Below, one piece after another: positions 8,443-17,280 of a DNA stretch of 64,000 nucleotides. Position numbers and translations under genes: made by a program. Each line of letters starts with the position of its first letter. Within the stretch, counting starts at the first letter, position 1. Under the pieces are notes generated by a model that saw nothing but the letters and a program-made list of their open reading frames with translations, made no database searches and was not told where the DNA came from. Source of the stretch: AC-32 sp963754265 (lineage in GTDB: Bacteria > Actinomycetota > Thermoleophilia > Gaiellales > Gaiellaceae); assembly GCA_963754265.1 (NCBI GenBank), contig CAVWFB010000006.1, positions 49,364 through 113,363 on the forward strand, in the 5' to 3' direction.

Positions 8443-9078
8443 ATGACCAAGATCCTCGTCCTGGTGACGATCGCGGGAGCCGCCCTTGCGGCGGCGGCTG
8501 CCGCAGCAGCACCGACCCTCACCCTCGCCGCAAGCGCCCGCAGCGTCGACTACGGGAAGCCCGTCGTGCTCAGCGGGGCCCTCTCCACCCAGAAGACGAA
8601 CCAGTCGATCTCGCTGGAGTCGACCGAGTGCGGCAGCACCAAGGCAGTCAAGACCGCCACCGTCAAGACGGCGGCCGCCGGCGCCTACACCACCGCGTCG
8701 ACACCGATCGCAGGAACGAGCTACCAGGTCACGTACAAGAACGCCACGAGCCCGGTCGTGGCGGTGACCGTGCGGCCGCTGCTCCAGTTGATCCGGGTCG
8801 CGCGCGGCTCGTACACGGCGAAGGTGACCGCCGGGCGCTCCCTGAAGGGCAAGGCCGTGCTCTTCCAGCGCTACTCGAGGCTGCGGAAGCGCTGGATCCA
8901 GGTGAAGAGGTTGATCCTCGCGACCGAGACCGTCGGGCCGGCGACGAAGCCGGTCGTTGTCGACTCCGTCTCGTTCCGGGCCAAGGTTCCGGCCAAGACC
9001 CGCGTGCGCACGCTGATCACGGCCGCGCAGGCCGGTCCGTGCTACCTCAGCGCTTCCAGCACCGTGCTCCGCGCCTAG
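8443..9078 (+). CDS. Secreted protein of unknown function
   Basis: Start ATG 8443 gives an N-terminus MTKILVLVTIAGAALA followed by an Ala run, a clear export signal. The mature part is Thr/Ser/Val-rich and beta-like, with two Cys residues near opposite ends (in TECGST and GPCYLS) that could form a disulfide. It resembles Ig-like secreted domains but I do not recognise a family. The stop overlaps the convergent sodA stop by 4 bases. Confidence 0.7.
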   Translation: MTKILVLVTIAGAALAAAAAAAAPTLTLAASARSVDYGKPVVLSGALSTQKTNQSISLESTECGSTKAVKTATVKTAAAGAYTTASTPIAGTSYQVTYKNATSPVVAVTVRPLLQLIRVARGSYTAKVTAGRSLKGKAVLFQRYSRLRKRWIQVKRLILATETVGPATKPVVVDSVSFRAKVPAKTRVRTLITAAQAGPCYLSASSTVLRA

Positions 9079-9701
9079 TCCTTGCCCTCCTGCAGGGCGA
9101 GCGCCTGCTCGTAGCGGGCGGAGACCGCGTCCCAGTTGAGGACGTTCCACCACGCCTCGAGGTAGTCCGGTCGCCGGTTCTGGTACTTGAGGTAGTAGGC
9201 GTGCTCCCAGACGTCGTTGCCGAGCAACGGGAAATCGTCACTGAGGATCGGCGAATCCTGGTTTGCGGTCGAGTAGACAGCGAGGCCGGTGCCGTCGTGG
9301 ACGAGCCAGGTCCAGCCGGAGCCGAAGCGCTTCACACCGGTCTCGTTGACGAGCTGCTTCAGGTCGGCGACGCTGCCCCAGAGGTCGTTGATCGCGTCCG
9401 CGAGCGGGCCGCTCGGCTCCCCGCCGCCGTCGGGGCTCATGATCTCCCAGAACATCGAGTGGTTGCTGTGCCCGCCGGCGTTGTTCTTGACCAGCGTCTG
9501 TTTGTCCTCCGGGAGGACCTCGAGGTTGGTGAGGACGTGCTCGACCGGCTTGTCGGCCAGCGCGGTTCCTTCCAGCGCCTTGTTTGCGTTGTCCACGTAG
9601 GCCTGGTGGTGCTTGTCGTGGTGCAGCCGCATCGTCTGCTCGTCGATGTGCGGCTCGAGCGCCCCGTAGTCGTAGGGGAGAGGGGGAACCTCGAAGGCCA
9701 T
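9075..9701 (-). CDS. sodA: Superoxide dismutase, Fe/Mn type
   Basis: A 208-residue SOD with all four metal ligands in place: His27, His81 (GGHSNH), Asp163 and His167 in the signature DVWEHAYY. It dismutates superoxide to oxygen and peroxide in the cytoplasm. A strong AAAGGAG site precedes the ATG. It is divergent from a second SOD-family gene at 9794. Confidence 0.95.
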   Translation of the reverse strand: MAFEVPPLPYDYGALEPHIDEQTMRLHHDKHHQAYVDNANKALEGTALADKPVEHVLTNLEVLPEDKQTLVKNNAGGHSNHSMFWEIMSPDGGGEPSGPLADAINDLWGSVADLKQLVNETGVKRFGSGWTWLVHDGTGLAVYSTANQDSPILSDDFPLLGNDVWEHAYYLKYQNRRPDYLEAWWNVLNWDAVSARYEQALALQEGKD

Positions 9702-9793
9702 GTCGCTCCTTTCCTCGCTTCGGCTGAGGCTAACGGGTTCGGTCCTCCGGCGGGTCGTTATGCTCCGGCGTTCGGCCCGTCCGAAAGGAGTCG

Positions 9794-10418
9794 ATGTTGT
9801 CGGAGCTCGCCTTCAACCGAGAGGAGATCACGCCGCGCCAGCTCAAGCCGGCCCTGCTGGAGCTCGACGGCATCTCGCGCGAGTCGGTGGAAGCGCATTT
9901 CAAGCTCTACGAGGGCTACGTCGCCAAGCGGAACGAGATCCTCGTCAAGCTGGCCGAGGTCGACGCCTCCGCCGCCAACCAGGTCTACTCGGAGCTACGG
10001 GCGCTGAAGGTCGACCTGACCTTCGCGATCGGAGGGATCAAGAACCACGAGATCTACTTCGAGCATCTCGGTGGGGGCGGCGGCAAGGCTCACGGGCCCG
10101 ATCGCCGACCTGATCGCCCGCGACTTCGACTCGTTCGACGACTGGCGGGCCGACCTGAAGGCGACGGGCATGGCCGGCCGCGGCTGGGCCTGGACGGCCT
10201 ACGACTGGGACGAGGGGCGGCTCTTCAACTACGTCGGCGACGCGCAGAACACGTTTCCGATCTGGAACGCGACGCCGCTCGTCGCGTTGGATGTCTACGA
10301 GCACGCGTACTTCTTGGACTACCAGACCGACCGTGCGTCCTACATCGAGGCGTTCTTCAACAACCTCGACTGGGACGTGGTCAACGACTGGGTGCAGCAG
10401 TACCAGATCAGACCTTGA
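9794..10418 (+). CDS. Second Fe/Mn superoxide dismutase family protein (frameshifted)
   Basis: The N-terminal half (HFKLYEGYVAKRNE, IKNHEIYFEHLGG) reads in one frame. From about 10085 the frame shifts by +1 to TGPIADLIARDF and DVYEHAYFLDYQ, the SOD C-terminal signature. An extra G near AAGG at 10085-10088 would explain it. The His, Asp and His of the second half are present. The first ligand position fits the HFxLYxGYV branch rather than the canonical HHxxHH form. AAAGGAG precedes ATG 9794. Confidence 0.8.
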
Positions 10419-10430
10419 CGAGCTGACGAC

Positions 10431-11057
10431 CTGAACACCGCGCTCTTCGCACTCGCCGGCTACCTCGCCGGGAGCATCCCGACCGGCTACTGGCTCGTGC
10501 GTGCGCTGCGGGGGGAGGACATCCGCAAGGTCGGCAGCGGCAACATCGGCGCGACCAACGTTTGGCGCACCTACGGCGCCCGGCTCGGGGTGCCGGTGAT
10601 GGTGCTCGACACCGCCAAGGGGTTCGTTCCGGCCTTCCTCGCGACCGTCTACGTCGGCCACCTCGCCGGAGTGATCGCAGGCGGCGCCGCGATGCTCGGG
10701 CACTGGCGGCCGCTCTTCCTGCGCTTCGCGCGCGGGGGCAAGGTCGTAGCGACCTGCGGTGGCGCCTTCCTGGGCGTCGCCCCGCTCGTCGGCGGGATCG
10801 GCGCCGCGGTCTGGCTGATCGTCTTCGCGGTCTTCCGCTACGCCTCGGTGGCGTCGATCACGGCGGCGCTCTCGATGCCGTTGATCGCGCTCGGCCTCGG
10901 CGAGCCCTGGCCGGTGATCGCGTTCGCGGCGATTGCCGCGGTCGCCGTGCTCGTCCTCCACCGGCAGAACATCAGCCGCCTACGGGCCGGGACCGAGACG
11001 CGCTTCCGCTTCCGCCGCCCGGCGGCGCCACCCTCGCGACCAGTGCCTAGGAGCTAG
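10431..11057 (+). CDS. plsY: Glycerol-3-phosphate acyltransferase PlsY
   Basis: An integral membrane acyltransferase. It has YLAGSIPTGYW (loop 1), RKVGSGNIGATNVWRTYG, and GHWRPLFLRFARGGKVVAT, the three conserved PlsY motifs, with about five hydrophobic helices. It transfers acyl groups from acyl-phosphate to glycerol 3-phosphate in phospholipid synthesis. The first motif lies upstream of GTG 10497, so translation must begin earlier; CTG 10431 is the only candidate after the in-frame stop at 10416, or an indel hides the start. Confidence 0.9.
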   Translation: MNTALFALAGYLAGSIPTGYWLVRALRGEDIRKVGSGNIGATNVWRTYGARLGVPVMVLDTAKGFVPAFLATVYVGHLAGVIAGGAAMLGHWRPLFLRFARGGKVVATCGGAFLGVAPLVGGIGAAVWLIVFAVFRYASVASITAALSMPLIALGLGEPWPVIAFAAIAAVAVLVLHRQNISRLRAGTETRFRFRRPAAPPSRPVPRS

Positions 11058-12029
11058 GAGCCGAGCCACTCCCGCAGCTCGGTGTGCCGCGTCGCCGCAC
11101 CGCCGCCGTCCAGCTCGGCCCGCAGCTCGCCGGCCGTGCCGTAGCGCTCGGCGACGACGTCGTGCGAGTGGATCGTCTCCAGGTTCACCTGGCGGGCGAG
11201 CAGGAAGTCGGCATCGTCGAGCTCCGGGTAGGCGCCGAGCGTGTCGCGGAGCGAGATGCGAACGGAGTCCTCGACGAAGCGCGGCTGCAGGTGCGCGTGC
11301 TCGACCACGAAGAGCTCGTCCGGGCGCTTGAGCAGCTCGTAGACCGGCGAGCTCATCGAGCCTTCGACTACTCGCACCAGCTGCTCGGCGTTCACGGGCG
11401 ACTCCGATCCGACGAACAGCGTCCCGCGACCGCGCTGGTTGTGCGTCGCGAGCGGCACGAGCTCGAGGATCCGCTCGACGTCGAGCTCGTCGAACCCGGC
11501 CTCCCCGAGGCGCTCGGCCGCGCGCTCGCGCACGAGGCCCTGGGCGCACGGGACAGGCGTTGATCCCGTTCGCCTCCACCCCGACGAGCCTGCGGGTGCG
11601 CTCTTCCGAGGCCGCCGCGAGGCCGATCAGCGAGACCATCTCCTGGGTCGGAAGGCCCGTTACCGGCGTCTCCCGCTCGAGCGGGTAGCGCGCGACGATG
11701 CGCACCTCGGCGCGGAGCGCGCGCTGGCGCTTCACGATGTGGGAGGCGATGTGCTCGGCGAGGCTCTCGACCAGCAGCGCCTCGCCGATCACGACCTGCT
11801 CGATCGCAGCCTCGAAGAGCTCCGGGAAGCGGGACATGTGCACGCCCTTCTGGCCGGGGTCGAGGTCGACGGTGCAGTCGATGTCGGCCGCGATCAGCTT
11901 CTCGCTCCCGCCGTAGCTGATCCGGATCGCCTTCTGGACGCCGCGGACCCCCGCGCGCGAGAGCCCTAGCGGCACCTCGGACGGCGCGGCCTGGAGGTCG
12001 GGTGTGAGAAGCTGACGGGGCTCGTCCAC
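11054..12029 (-). CDS. folE2: GTP cyclohydrolase FolE2/MptA (frameshifted)
   Basis: Type IB GTP cyclohydrolase. The N-terminal part has GVRGVQKAIRI, KGVHMSRF and PTQEMVSLIG, reaching GINACP. After a +1 shift near 11545-11555 the frame resumes as CAQGLVRERA, LVPLATHNQRGRGTLFVG and NLETIHSHDVVAERYG. Together these are a full-length protein of about 324 residues that makes the pterin precursor for folate. GTG 12029 follows a TAGCGT box (12037-12042) at 7 nt. The one extra base may be a sequence error. Confidence 0.9.
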
Positions 12030-12057
12030 GCCGCCAACGCTACTACCAAGGCCCCCT

Positions 12058-12639
12058 TTGCCCGAAGACCCACAGTTCGCCCGTCTCGTCATGCTCGCGT
12101 GCCATGACCTGCGCACGCCGCTCGCGACCGTGCACGGCTTCGCGCAGACGCTGGTGCGGATGGAGGGCTTCGACGAGGTGACGGTTCGCTATCTCGGCAT
12201 GATCGATTCCGCCTCGGCGCAGATCGCCGAGCTGATCGACGAGCTCTCGCTCGGGGCCCGCATCGAGGGGGGCCGCTACGACCCTGTGCGCGCGAGTGCG
12301 AACACGATCGACCTCGCACGCGCTGCCGCAGAGGAGCTCGGCGAGGAACGCGTGGCCGTGGCCGGCGAGGGCGCCGAGATCGAGGTGGACGTCAATGCGA
12401 GCCGCCGTGCGGTCGCCTCGCTCGCGCAGTGCGCGCTCCGCCACGGCGGCCTCGAGCGCGTCGAGCTGACCGTCGAGGGCGAGGAGCTCCGGCTCGCGCC
12501 GATCACGCCTGCCTCCGCTCCGGTCGTCCTCGGCGAGGACCTGCGCGACCTCGGAGCCGCCGTCGCCGTCCGTCTGATCCGCGCGCAGGGCGGGTCGGTT
12601 GCCCTGGAGGGCGACACGCTTAAAGTCCGTCTCGCGTGA
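12058..12639 (+). CDS. Reduced histidine kinase-like protein (HisKA dimerisation domain, degenerate ATPase)
   Basis: 193 residues, TTG start. An H-box LACHDLRTPLATVHG opens the protein almost at its N-terminus, with no sensor or transmembrane segment. Then comes a DHp-like helix pair (IDSASAQIAELIDELS). The HATPase part is short: the end (DLGAAVAVRLIRAQGGSVALEG) matches the helix after the G box, but no N box (NxxxN) or clear GxGxG is visible. It may be a phosphoacceptor or dimerisation protein rather than an active kinase. Its stop overlaps the next gene's GTG (GTGA). Confidence 0.75.
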   Translation: MPEDPQFARLVMLACHDLRTPLATVHGFAQTLVRMEGFDEVTVRYLGMIDSASAQIAELIDELSLGARIEGGRYDPVRASANTIDLARAAAEELGEERVAVAGEGAEIEVDVNASRRAVASLAQCALRHGGLERVELTVEGEELRLAPITPASAPVVLGEDLRDLGAAVAVRLIRAQGGSVALEGDTLKVRLA

Positions 12640-13709
12640 CGGACGCCCGGATCAACGTCGACGACTTCGAGGAGGCGGCGCGAGCCCGCCTCGATCCCGG
12701 CGCTTACGGCTACATGGCGGGAGGCGCCGGCGACGAGCGCACGCTTAGGGCGAACGCGGCGGCGTTCGAAGGCTGGCAGCTGCGGCCGCGCGTGCTGGTG
12801 GACGTCGACGAGGTCTCCACCGCGACGACGGTCCTCGGCACCGAGGTCTCGATGCCGTTGCTCGTCGCGCCGACGGCGTTTCAGCGTCTCGCCGACCCGG
12901 ACGGGGAGCTCGCGATGGCGAGGGCCGCCGCGGCGGCCGGCACGGTGATGACGCTCTCGACCCTCTCGAGCGTCACGCCCGGGGAGCTCGCCGCCGCCGC
13001 CCCCGGGGCCGCTCAGTGGTTCCAGCTCTACTGGTCGCGCGACCGCGGCTTCACCAAGGAGCTCGTCGCCTCCGCGGCGGAGGCGGGTCACCGCGCGATC
13101 CTGCTCACGGTCGACTTCCCGGTCGCGGGACGGCGCGAGCGGGACGCCCGAGCCTCGTTCGCGCTGCCGCAGGACCTGCCGCTGCCGAACATCCCCGTCA
13201 CGCTGCGGCGGGAGGACTTCCACACCGCGCTCGGGAGCGTCGTCGACGCGACCCTCACCTGGCACGACCTGGAGTGGCTGCGCTCCTGCAGCCCCCTCCC
13301 GGTCGTCGTCAAGGGGATCCTGACCGCCGAGGACGCGCTGCTGGCGGCCGAGCACGGCGCCGAGGGCGTCGTCGTCTCGAATCACGGCGGGCGCCAGCTC
13401 GACGGTGTGCCGGCCACGCTCGACGTGCTTCCGGAAGTGGTCGAGGCGGTCGGCGAGCGGATCGAGGTGCTCTTCGACGGCGGCGTCCGGCGCGGCACGG
13501 ACGTCCTCAAGGCCCTCGCCCTCGGCGCCCGCGCTGCCATGTCGGGGCGAGCCGTGCTCTGGGGGCTCGCTGCCGGCGGGGAAGAGGGCGCAAGGCAGGT
13601 GCTTGCGCTTCTTCGCACCGAGATCGAGGTCGGGCTCAAGCTGCTCGGGTGCACCTCGCCGCCAGAGGTCGGGCGGGTGCACGTTCGCCGGGCCGGATCG
13701 CCCTTATGA
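12636..13709 (+). CDS. FMN-dependent alpha-hydroxyacid dehydrogenase (lactate/glycolate oxidase family)
   Basis: A 357-residue TIM-barrel flavoprotein: YGYMAGGAGDE near the N-terminus, VAPTAFQRLA, PVVVKGIL (FMN-binding Lys), the active-site SNHGGRQLDG with catalytic His, and DGGVRRGTDVLKAL (phosphate loop). It oxidises a 2-hydroxy acid to the 2-oxo acid; lactate, glycolate and mandelate specificities cannot be separated here. GTG 12636 overlaps the kinase-like gene's stop and also has a TAAAGT box 9 nt upstream, so it may have its own transcript. Confidence 0.92.
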   Translation: MTDARINVDDFEEAARARLDPGAYGYMAGGAGDERTLRANAAAFEGWQLRPRVLVDVDEVSTATTVLGTEVSMPLLVAPTAFQRLADPDGELAMARAAAAAGTVMTLSTLSSVTPGELAAAAPGAAQWFQLYWSRDRGFTKELVASAAEAGHRAILLTVDFPVAGRRERDARASFALPQDLPLPNIPVTLRREDFHTALGSVVDATLTWHDLEWLRSCSPLPVVVKGILTAEDALLAAEHGAEGVVVSNHGGRQLDGVPATLDVLPEVVEAVGERIEVLFDGGVRRGTDVLKALALGARAAMSGRAVLWGLAAGGEEGARQVLALLRTEIEVGLKLLGCTSPPEVGRVHVRRAGSPL

Positions 13710-13719
13710 TCTCGACCCG

Positions 13720-14601
13720 ATGGAGAACGACGCGACCCTGACGACGAACGACGGGCGCACCCTCGCCTACTTCGAGCGGGGGAGCGCCGACGGCGTCCCG
13801 GTGATCTTTTCGCACGGCACGCCGGGCAGCCGGTTCGCCCGCCACCCCGACCCGGGCATCTACGAGCGGCACAACGTGCGCGCCGTCGTCTACGACCGGC
13901 CCGGTTACGGCCGCTCCGACCCGAGTCCCGGCCGGTCGGTGGCCGACGCCGCCGCCGACATCGAGGCGATTGCCGACGAGCTCGGCTTCGAGCGCTTCGC
14001 GGTCGTCGGCGGTTCCGGAGGGGCTCCGCACGCCCTCGCCTGCGGAGCGTTGCTCGGCGACCGCGTGATCCGCGTCGGCGCGCTCGTCACTCCGGCGCCC
14101 TCGGACTCGCCCGACTTCGACTTCTTCGACGGGCTCGCGGAGCTGAACGTGAAGGAGTTCGGCGCCGCCCTCGAGGGCAAGGAGGCGATCGACGCGTTCA
14201 TCGAGCCGTACGTCGAAGGAATTCGCACCGATCCCGACAGCGTGCTCGACCAGATCGCGAGCGAGCTTCCCGAGGTCGACCGCGAGATCATCAATCGCGC
14301 GGAGTACCGCGAGGTGATCAAGGACTCGTTCCTCGAGGCGGTGCGGCAGGGAGTCCGCGGCTGGGCCGACGACGACCTCGCCTTTGCCAAACCGTGGGGC
14401 TTCGAGCCCGAGGACGTGCACGCGGATGTCCGGCTTTGGCAGGGCGAGCTGGACGTGCTCGCGCCGCGCAGCCACGGCGAGTACGTCGCGAGCAGGCTTC
14501 CGAACGCACGCTTCGAGCTCCTCGCAGGCGGCGGCCATTTCCTCATCGAGGAGTGGTCGGTCGTCTTCGACTGGCTGACTGCGGGCGCCGCGGTCGCCTG
14601 A
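13720..14601 (+). CDS. Alpha/beta hydrolase
   Basis: 293 residues. Oxyanion motif SHGTPGSR, strand YDRPGYGRSDP, nucleophile elbow GGSGGAPHAL (Ser), late acid region GELDVLAPRS and catalytic His in GGGHFLIEEW. The substrate is unknown; the closest general type is hydrolases of the proline iminopeptidase or haloalkane dehalogenase-like group. TATGAT (13705-13710) lies 9 nt before the ATG, suggesting a near-leaderless transcript. Confidence 0.88.
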   Translation: MENDATLTTNDGRTLAYFERGSADGVPVIFSHGTPGSRFARHPDPGIYERHNVRAVVYDRPGYGRSDPSPGRSVADAAADIEAIADELGFERFAVVGGSGGAPHALACGALLGDRVIRVGALVTPAPSDSPDFDFFDGLAELNVKEFGAALEGKEAIDAFIEPYVEGIRTDPDSVLDQIASELPEVDREIINRAEYREVIKDSFLEAVRQGVRGWADDDLAFAKPWGFEPEDVHADVRLWQGELDVLAPRSHGEYVASRLPNARFELLAGGGHFLIEEWSVVFDWLTAGAAVA

Positions 14602-14605
14602 CGCG

Positions 14606-14629
14606 AAAAGGCCCGAGTTGCCCCGGGCC
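14606..14629 (-). terminator. Intrinsic terminator of the secreted-protein gene
   Basis: Read on the minus strand: stem GGCCCG / CGGGCC with an 8-nt loop, followed by TTTT. It lies just after the 14658 stop. Confidence 0.7.
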
Positions 14630-14657
14630 CCTCGCGCCGCTCGCCACAGGTTCGCCG

Positions 14658-15137
14658 CTACTTGCAGTCGACGGTGAAGTTGTCGTGGGACGCGGTCACC
14701 GTTCCGTTCGCGTTGATCGTGATGTGGAAGTTCTCGTGCACGAGGAAGTTGTTTCCCGGGCCCTGACCAATGATCCGGAAGTTGTTGATGAACGTCTCCT
14801 CCATGCCGAAGGACGTGTTGAACTCGTCCTGGGTGACTCCGGTGGCCTGGTACTTGTCGCCGGTGACGAGGCCCGTGCCGGAGATGCCCTGCGGTTGATC
14901 GTGCGTCTTCACGTGGAGGCTGTTGCCGTTGACCGTGATGTGGAACAGGTCGTGCAGGTTTCCGCTGAGCGCGACGTCTTCGCCCGCTCCGCCGTTGGCG
15001 CACGGGACGAACACGATCAGGTCGATCGGAAAGACCGTGTTCACGGTGGAGCTGGACGCAGGAGCCCCGCTCGACGATGAGACGACGGCAATCGAAAGCA
15101 CGGCGACGAGGCCGCTGAGGACCAGTAGCTTCTTCAT
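14658..15137 (-). CDS. Secreted protein of unknown function
   Basis: 159 residues with a signal peptide (MKKLLVLSGLVAVLSIAVVSSSSGA). The mature region is Asn/Thr/His-rich with repeated FHITVNGNS and FHITINANG strands, suggesting an internally repeated beta-sheet fold, and two Cys residues, one at the very C-terminus (FTVDCK). No family is recognised. AAAGGGAGAG precedes ATG, and a good terminator follows. Similar small secreted proteins occur in soil actinobacteria (general impression only). Confidence 0.75.
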   Translation of the reverse strand: MKKLLVLSGLVAVLSIAVVSSSSGAPASSSTVNTVFPIDLIVFVPCANGGAGEDVALSGNLHDLFHITVNGNSLHVKTHDQPQGISGTGLVTGDKYQATGVTQDEFNTSFGMEETFINNFRIIGQGPGNNFLVHENFHITINANGTVTASHDNFTVDCK

Positions 15138-15169
15138 GGCTCTCCCTTTGTCGGCGGCTGTCTTGCGCT

Positions 15170-15423
15170 GACGACCGGACCGGTTACCAGCCCATACTCG
15201 GCCCGGGCCGGGGACGCGCGGCCTGCACCTCCCTCTCCCCCGGCGAGGGCACGTTCGATGCTAGTGGATCCTGCCGGAGGTGAGCGTCCGGACCGCTCGA
15301 TGAACGACTCGACCGCCACGTTGATCGCGGCGGCGCGGATCGACTCGCAGAGATCGAAGTCGTGGTGGGCACCGGGCAACTCGACGTACTCGCCAGGCTC
15401 GAATCGACAGTCTCGGCACGGCG
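15170..15423 (-). pseudogene. Possible 3' remnant of an alpha/beta hydrolase
   Basis: Directly downstream of the Fpg/Nei gene, the minus strand reads FEPGEYVELPGAHHDFDLC followed by an AVESFIERS helix, which resembles the His-containing C-terminus of dienelactone-type hydrolases. No start, nucleophile or upstream domain is present, so at most this is a fragment. Confidence 0.3.
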
Positions 15424-16251
15424 CTACCGAAGCAGGCGCGAGAGCCGCCGGTCCTTGAGCACCCGCCCGCCCGTCTGGCAGCTCGGGCAGTAGTAGATCG
15501 TGTGCTCGTCGAAGTCGACGCGCTCGATCGGCGTCGCGCAGAGGTGGCAGGGCTCGTGCAGCTTGTTGTGCACCCGGTAGACCTTCGCGTCCTTCGCGCC
15601 GCGCTCGCGTAGCTCCAGCCCGCGCAGCAGCTCGGAGTCGATCGCGTCCGCGAGCACACGGACCTGTCCCGGGGTCAGACCCTGGGCCGGGGCGAAAGGG
15701 GACAGGCCCGCGGTGTGGAGGATCTCGTTCGCCCACGCGCGGCCGATCCCGGAGATGATTCGCTGGTCGCGGAGGAGCGAGTGCAGCCGTCGGGGCTCCT
15801 CTGCGAGGATCTTCCCGAGCCGCTCCGGCCCCAGCCCCAGCGCTTCCGGCCCGAGGTGCGCGAGCTCCTGCTCGACCGCGTCGGGCGTGAGCAGCCAGAC
15901 GCCGGCGCGCTTCTTCGGGCCAGCCTCGGTCAGGACGAGTTGGGCGCCGCCTTCGAACCGCAGCCGGAAGGCCGGAGCCTTCGGGCCGGCCTCGCCCGCA
16001 GCGAGGTAGCGCACACGCCCGGCCGACATCAGGTGGATGAGCAGGACGAGCTCGCCGTCCTCGGTAGGGAAGAGCAGCCGCTTGGCCCGCCGCTCCGCGC
16101 CCGACAGCGCCCGCCCGTCGAGTGCGGCAAGCGGCGGATCGAATGTCTTCAGCGTCGCCACGTGCGCCGGGCCCGCGTGCTCGATGGGAAACGCGCGCAC
16201 AGGGTCGTCGAGCGCGCGCCGAAGCGCTTCTACCTCCGGTAGCTCAGGCAT
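15424..16251 (-). CDS. Formamidopyrimidine-DNA glycosylase / endonuclease VIII family
   Basis: 275 residues, starting MPELPEVEALR with the catalytic Pro2 and Glu3. It has ERRAKRLLF (beta-hairpin Lys), the H2TH region IISGIGRAWANEILHTAGLSP, and a C-terminal zinc finger CxxC-x16-CxxC (CHLC and CPSC). It is a bifunctional base-excision glycosylase/AP lyase for oxidised bases. Fpg and Nei types cannot be separated by eye. GGGAG precedes the ATG, and the start lies 14 bases from the divergent asparaginase ATG. Confidence 0.92.
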   Translation of the reverse strand: MPELPEVEALRRALDDPVRAFPIEHAGPAHVATLKTFDPPLAALDGRALSGAERRAKRLLFPTEDGELVLLIHLMSAGRVRYLAAGEAGPKAPAFRLRFEGGAQLVLTEAGPKKRAGVWLLTPDAVEQELAHLGPEALGLGPERLGKILAEEPRRLHSLLRDQRIISGIGRAWANEILHTAGLSPFAPAQGLTPGQVRVLADAIDSELLRGLELRERGAKDAKVYRVHNKLHEPCHLCATPIERVDFDEHTIYYCPSCQTGGRVLKDRRLSRLLR

Positions 16252-16252
16252 T

Positions 16253-16258
16253 TACGCT
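16253..16258 (+). promoter_or_regulatory. -10 box TACGCT, leaderless asparaginase start
   Basis: TACGCT ends 7 nt before ATG 16266, squeezed into the 14-bp divergent gap. Confidence 0.5.
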
Positions 16259-16265
16259 CCCGCCC

Positions 16266-17153
16266 ATGGCTGAGCCGCTCAGGGTAGCCGTGCGACGGGG
16301 CGCGATCCTCGAGTGCGTCCACGAGGTGCACGCGGTCGCCGTGCACGACGGCTCCGTCGTGGCCGAGGCAGGAGACCCGTCCCTGCCCGCATCGCTGCGC
16401 TCTTCCGCCAAGCCGCTGCAGGCGCTGCCGCTTGCCCGTGCCTACGAGGGCCTCGCCGAGGACGAGCTCGCGATCGCGGCCGCCTCACATTTCGGCACGC
16501 CCGAGCACGTCGAGGTCGTGCGCCGGCTGCTGGCGGCGACAGGCGGACGCGAGGACGAGCTCGACTGCGGGCTCCAGGACGGCCGTCCACCGGAGCCGGT
16601 GTTCCACAACTGCTCCGGCAAGCACGCCGCGATGATCGCGGTCTGCCGCGACAAGGGCTGGCCGGTCGAGGGCTACCGGCACCCGGATCATCCGCTCCAA
16701 CTCGCCCTCCACGAGGAGGTCGCGGCTGCCGCCGGTCTCGGGACGGCCGAGATCTCGACCGGGCCGGACGGCTGCGGAGTCGTCTGCTTCGGGCTCCCGC
16801 TGGAGCGTGCCGCCCGCGCGTTCTCGGAGCTCGAGGGCCTCGAGGGCGGGCGGCGGATCGCGGCCGCGATGCGCGCCCATCCCGTCCTGATCGGCGGCGA
16901 GGGAGCAACCGATACCGCGCTGATGCGGGCCCAGCCGCAATGGCTCGCGAAAGGCGGAGCGGAGGGCCTCATGTGCGCCGCCTCGACCGCCGGGGTCGGC
17001 GTTGCGGTCAAGGTCGCGGACGGCAACTCCCGTGCGCTGAGGCCGGCGCTTGCGGCGTTCGGCGCCGACCTTGGCCTCGAACTGCCCGATTTCCACCAGG
17101 TTCCGCTCCGGAACTGGCATGGGGAACCGGCCGGCACGGTCTCGCTTCTGTAA
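16266..17153 (+). CDS. L-asparaginase II family protein
   Basis: 295 residues of the thermolabile asparaginase II family (PF06089 type): SLRSSAKPLQALP, ASHFGTPEH, HNCSGKHAAM, GPDGCGVVCFGLPL and an ADGNSRALRPAL segment. It hydrolyses L-asparagine to aspartate and ammonia. The motif order and length are complete. A terminator-like hairpin lies about 55 bases downstream, before the sigma factor gene. Confidence 0.9.
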   Translation: MAEPLRVAVRRGAILECVHEVHAVAVHDGSVVAEAGDPSLPASLRSSAKPLQALPLARAYEGLAEDELAIAAASHFGTPEHVEVVRRLLAATGGREDELDCGLQDGRPPEPVFHNCSGKHAAMIAVCRDKGWPVEGYRHPDHPLQLALHEEVAAAAGLGTAEISTGPDGCGVVCFGLPLERAARAFSELEGLEGGRRIAAAMRAHPVLIGGEGATDTALMRAQPQWLAKGGAEGLMCAASTAGVGVAVKVADGNSRALRPALAAFGADLGLELPDFHQVPLRNWHGEPAGTVSLL

Positions 17154-17206
17154 GGAAATTGTTTCGAATTTGCGGATTCGTGTGTAACATCCCGTCCGCA
17201 GAGGGT

Positions 17207-17240
17207 GAGCCGGGGGATGGGAGCCGGCTCTTTCGTTTCT
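17207..17240 (+). terminator. Hairpin plus U-tract between asparaginase and the primary sigma factor gene
   Basis: GAGCCGG (17207-17213) pairs with CCGGCTC (17224-17230) around a 10-nt loop and is followed by TTTCGTTTCT. It is a good intrinsic terminator for the asparaginase transcript. A TAACAT box at 17185-17190 lies upstream of it, so it could also act as an attenuator in the sigma factor leader. Confidence 0.65.
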
Positions 17241-17280
17241 AGGTAGGTCGAAAACCAGCCGCGAGACAGCCGGAGGTCAA

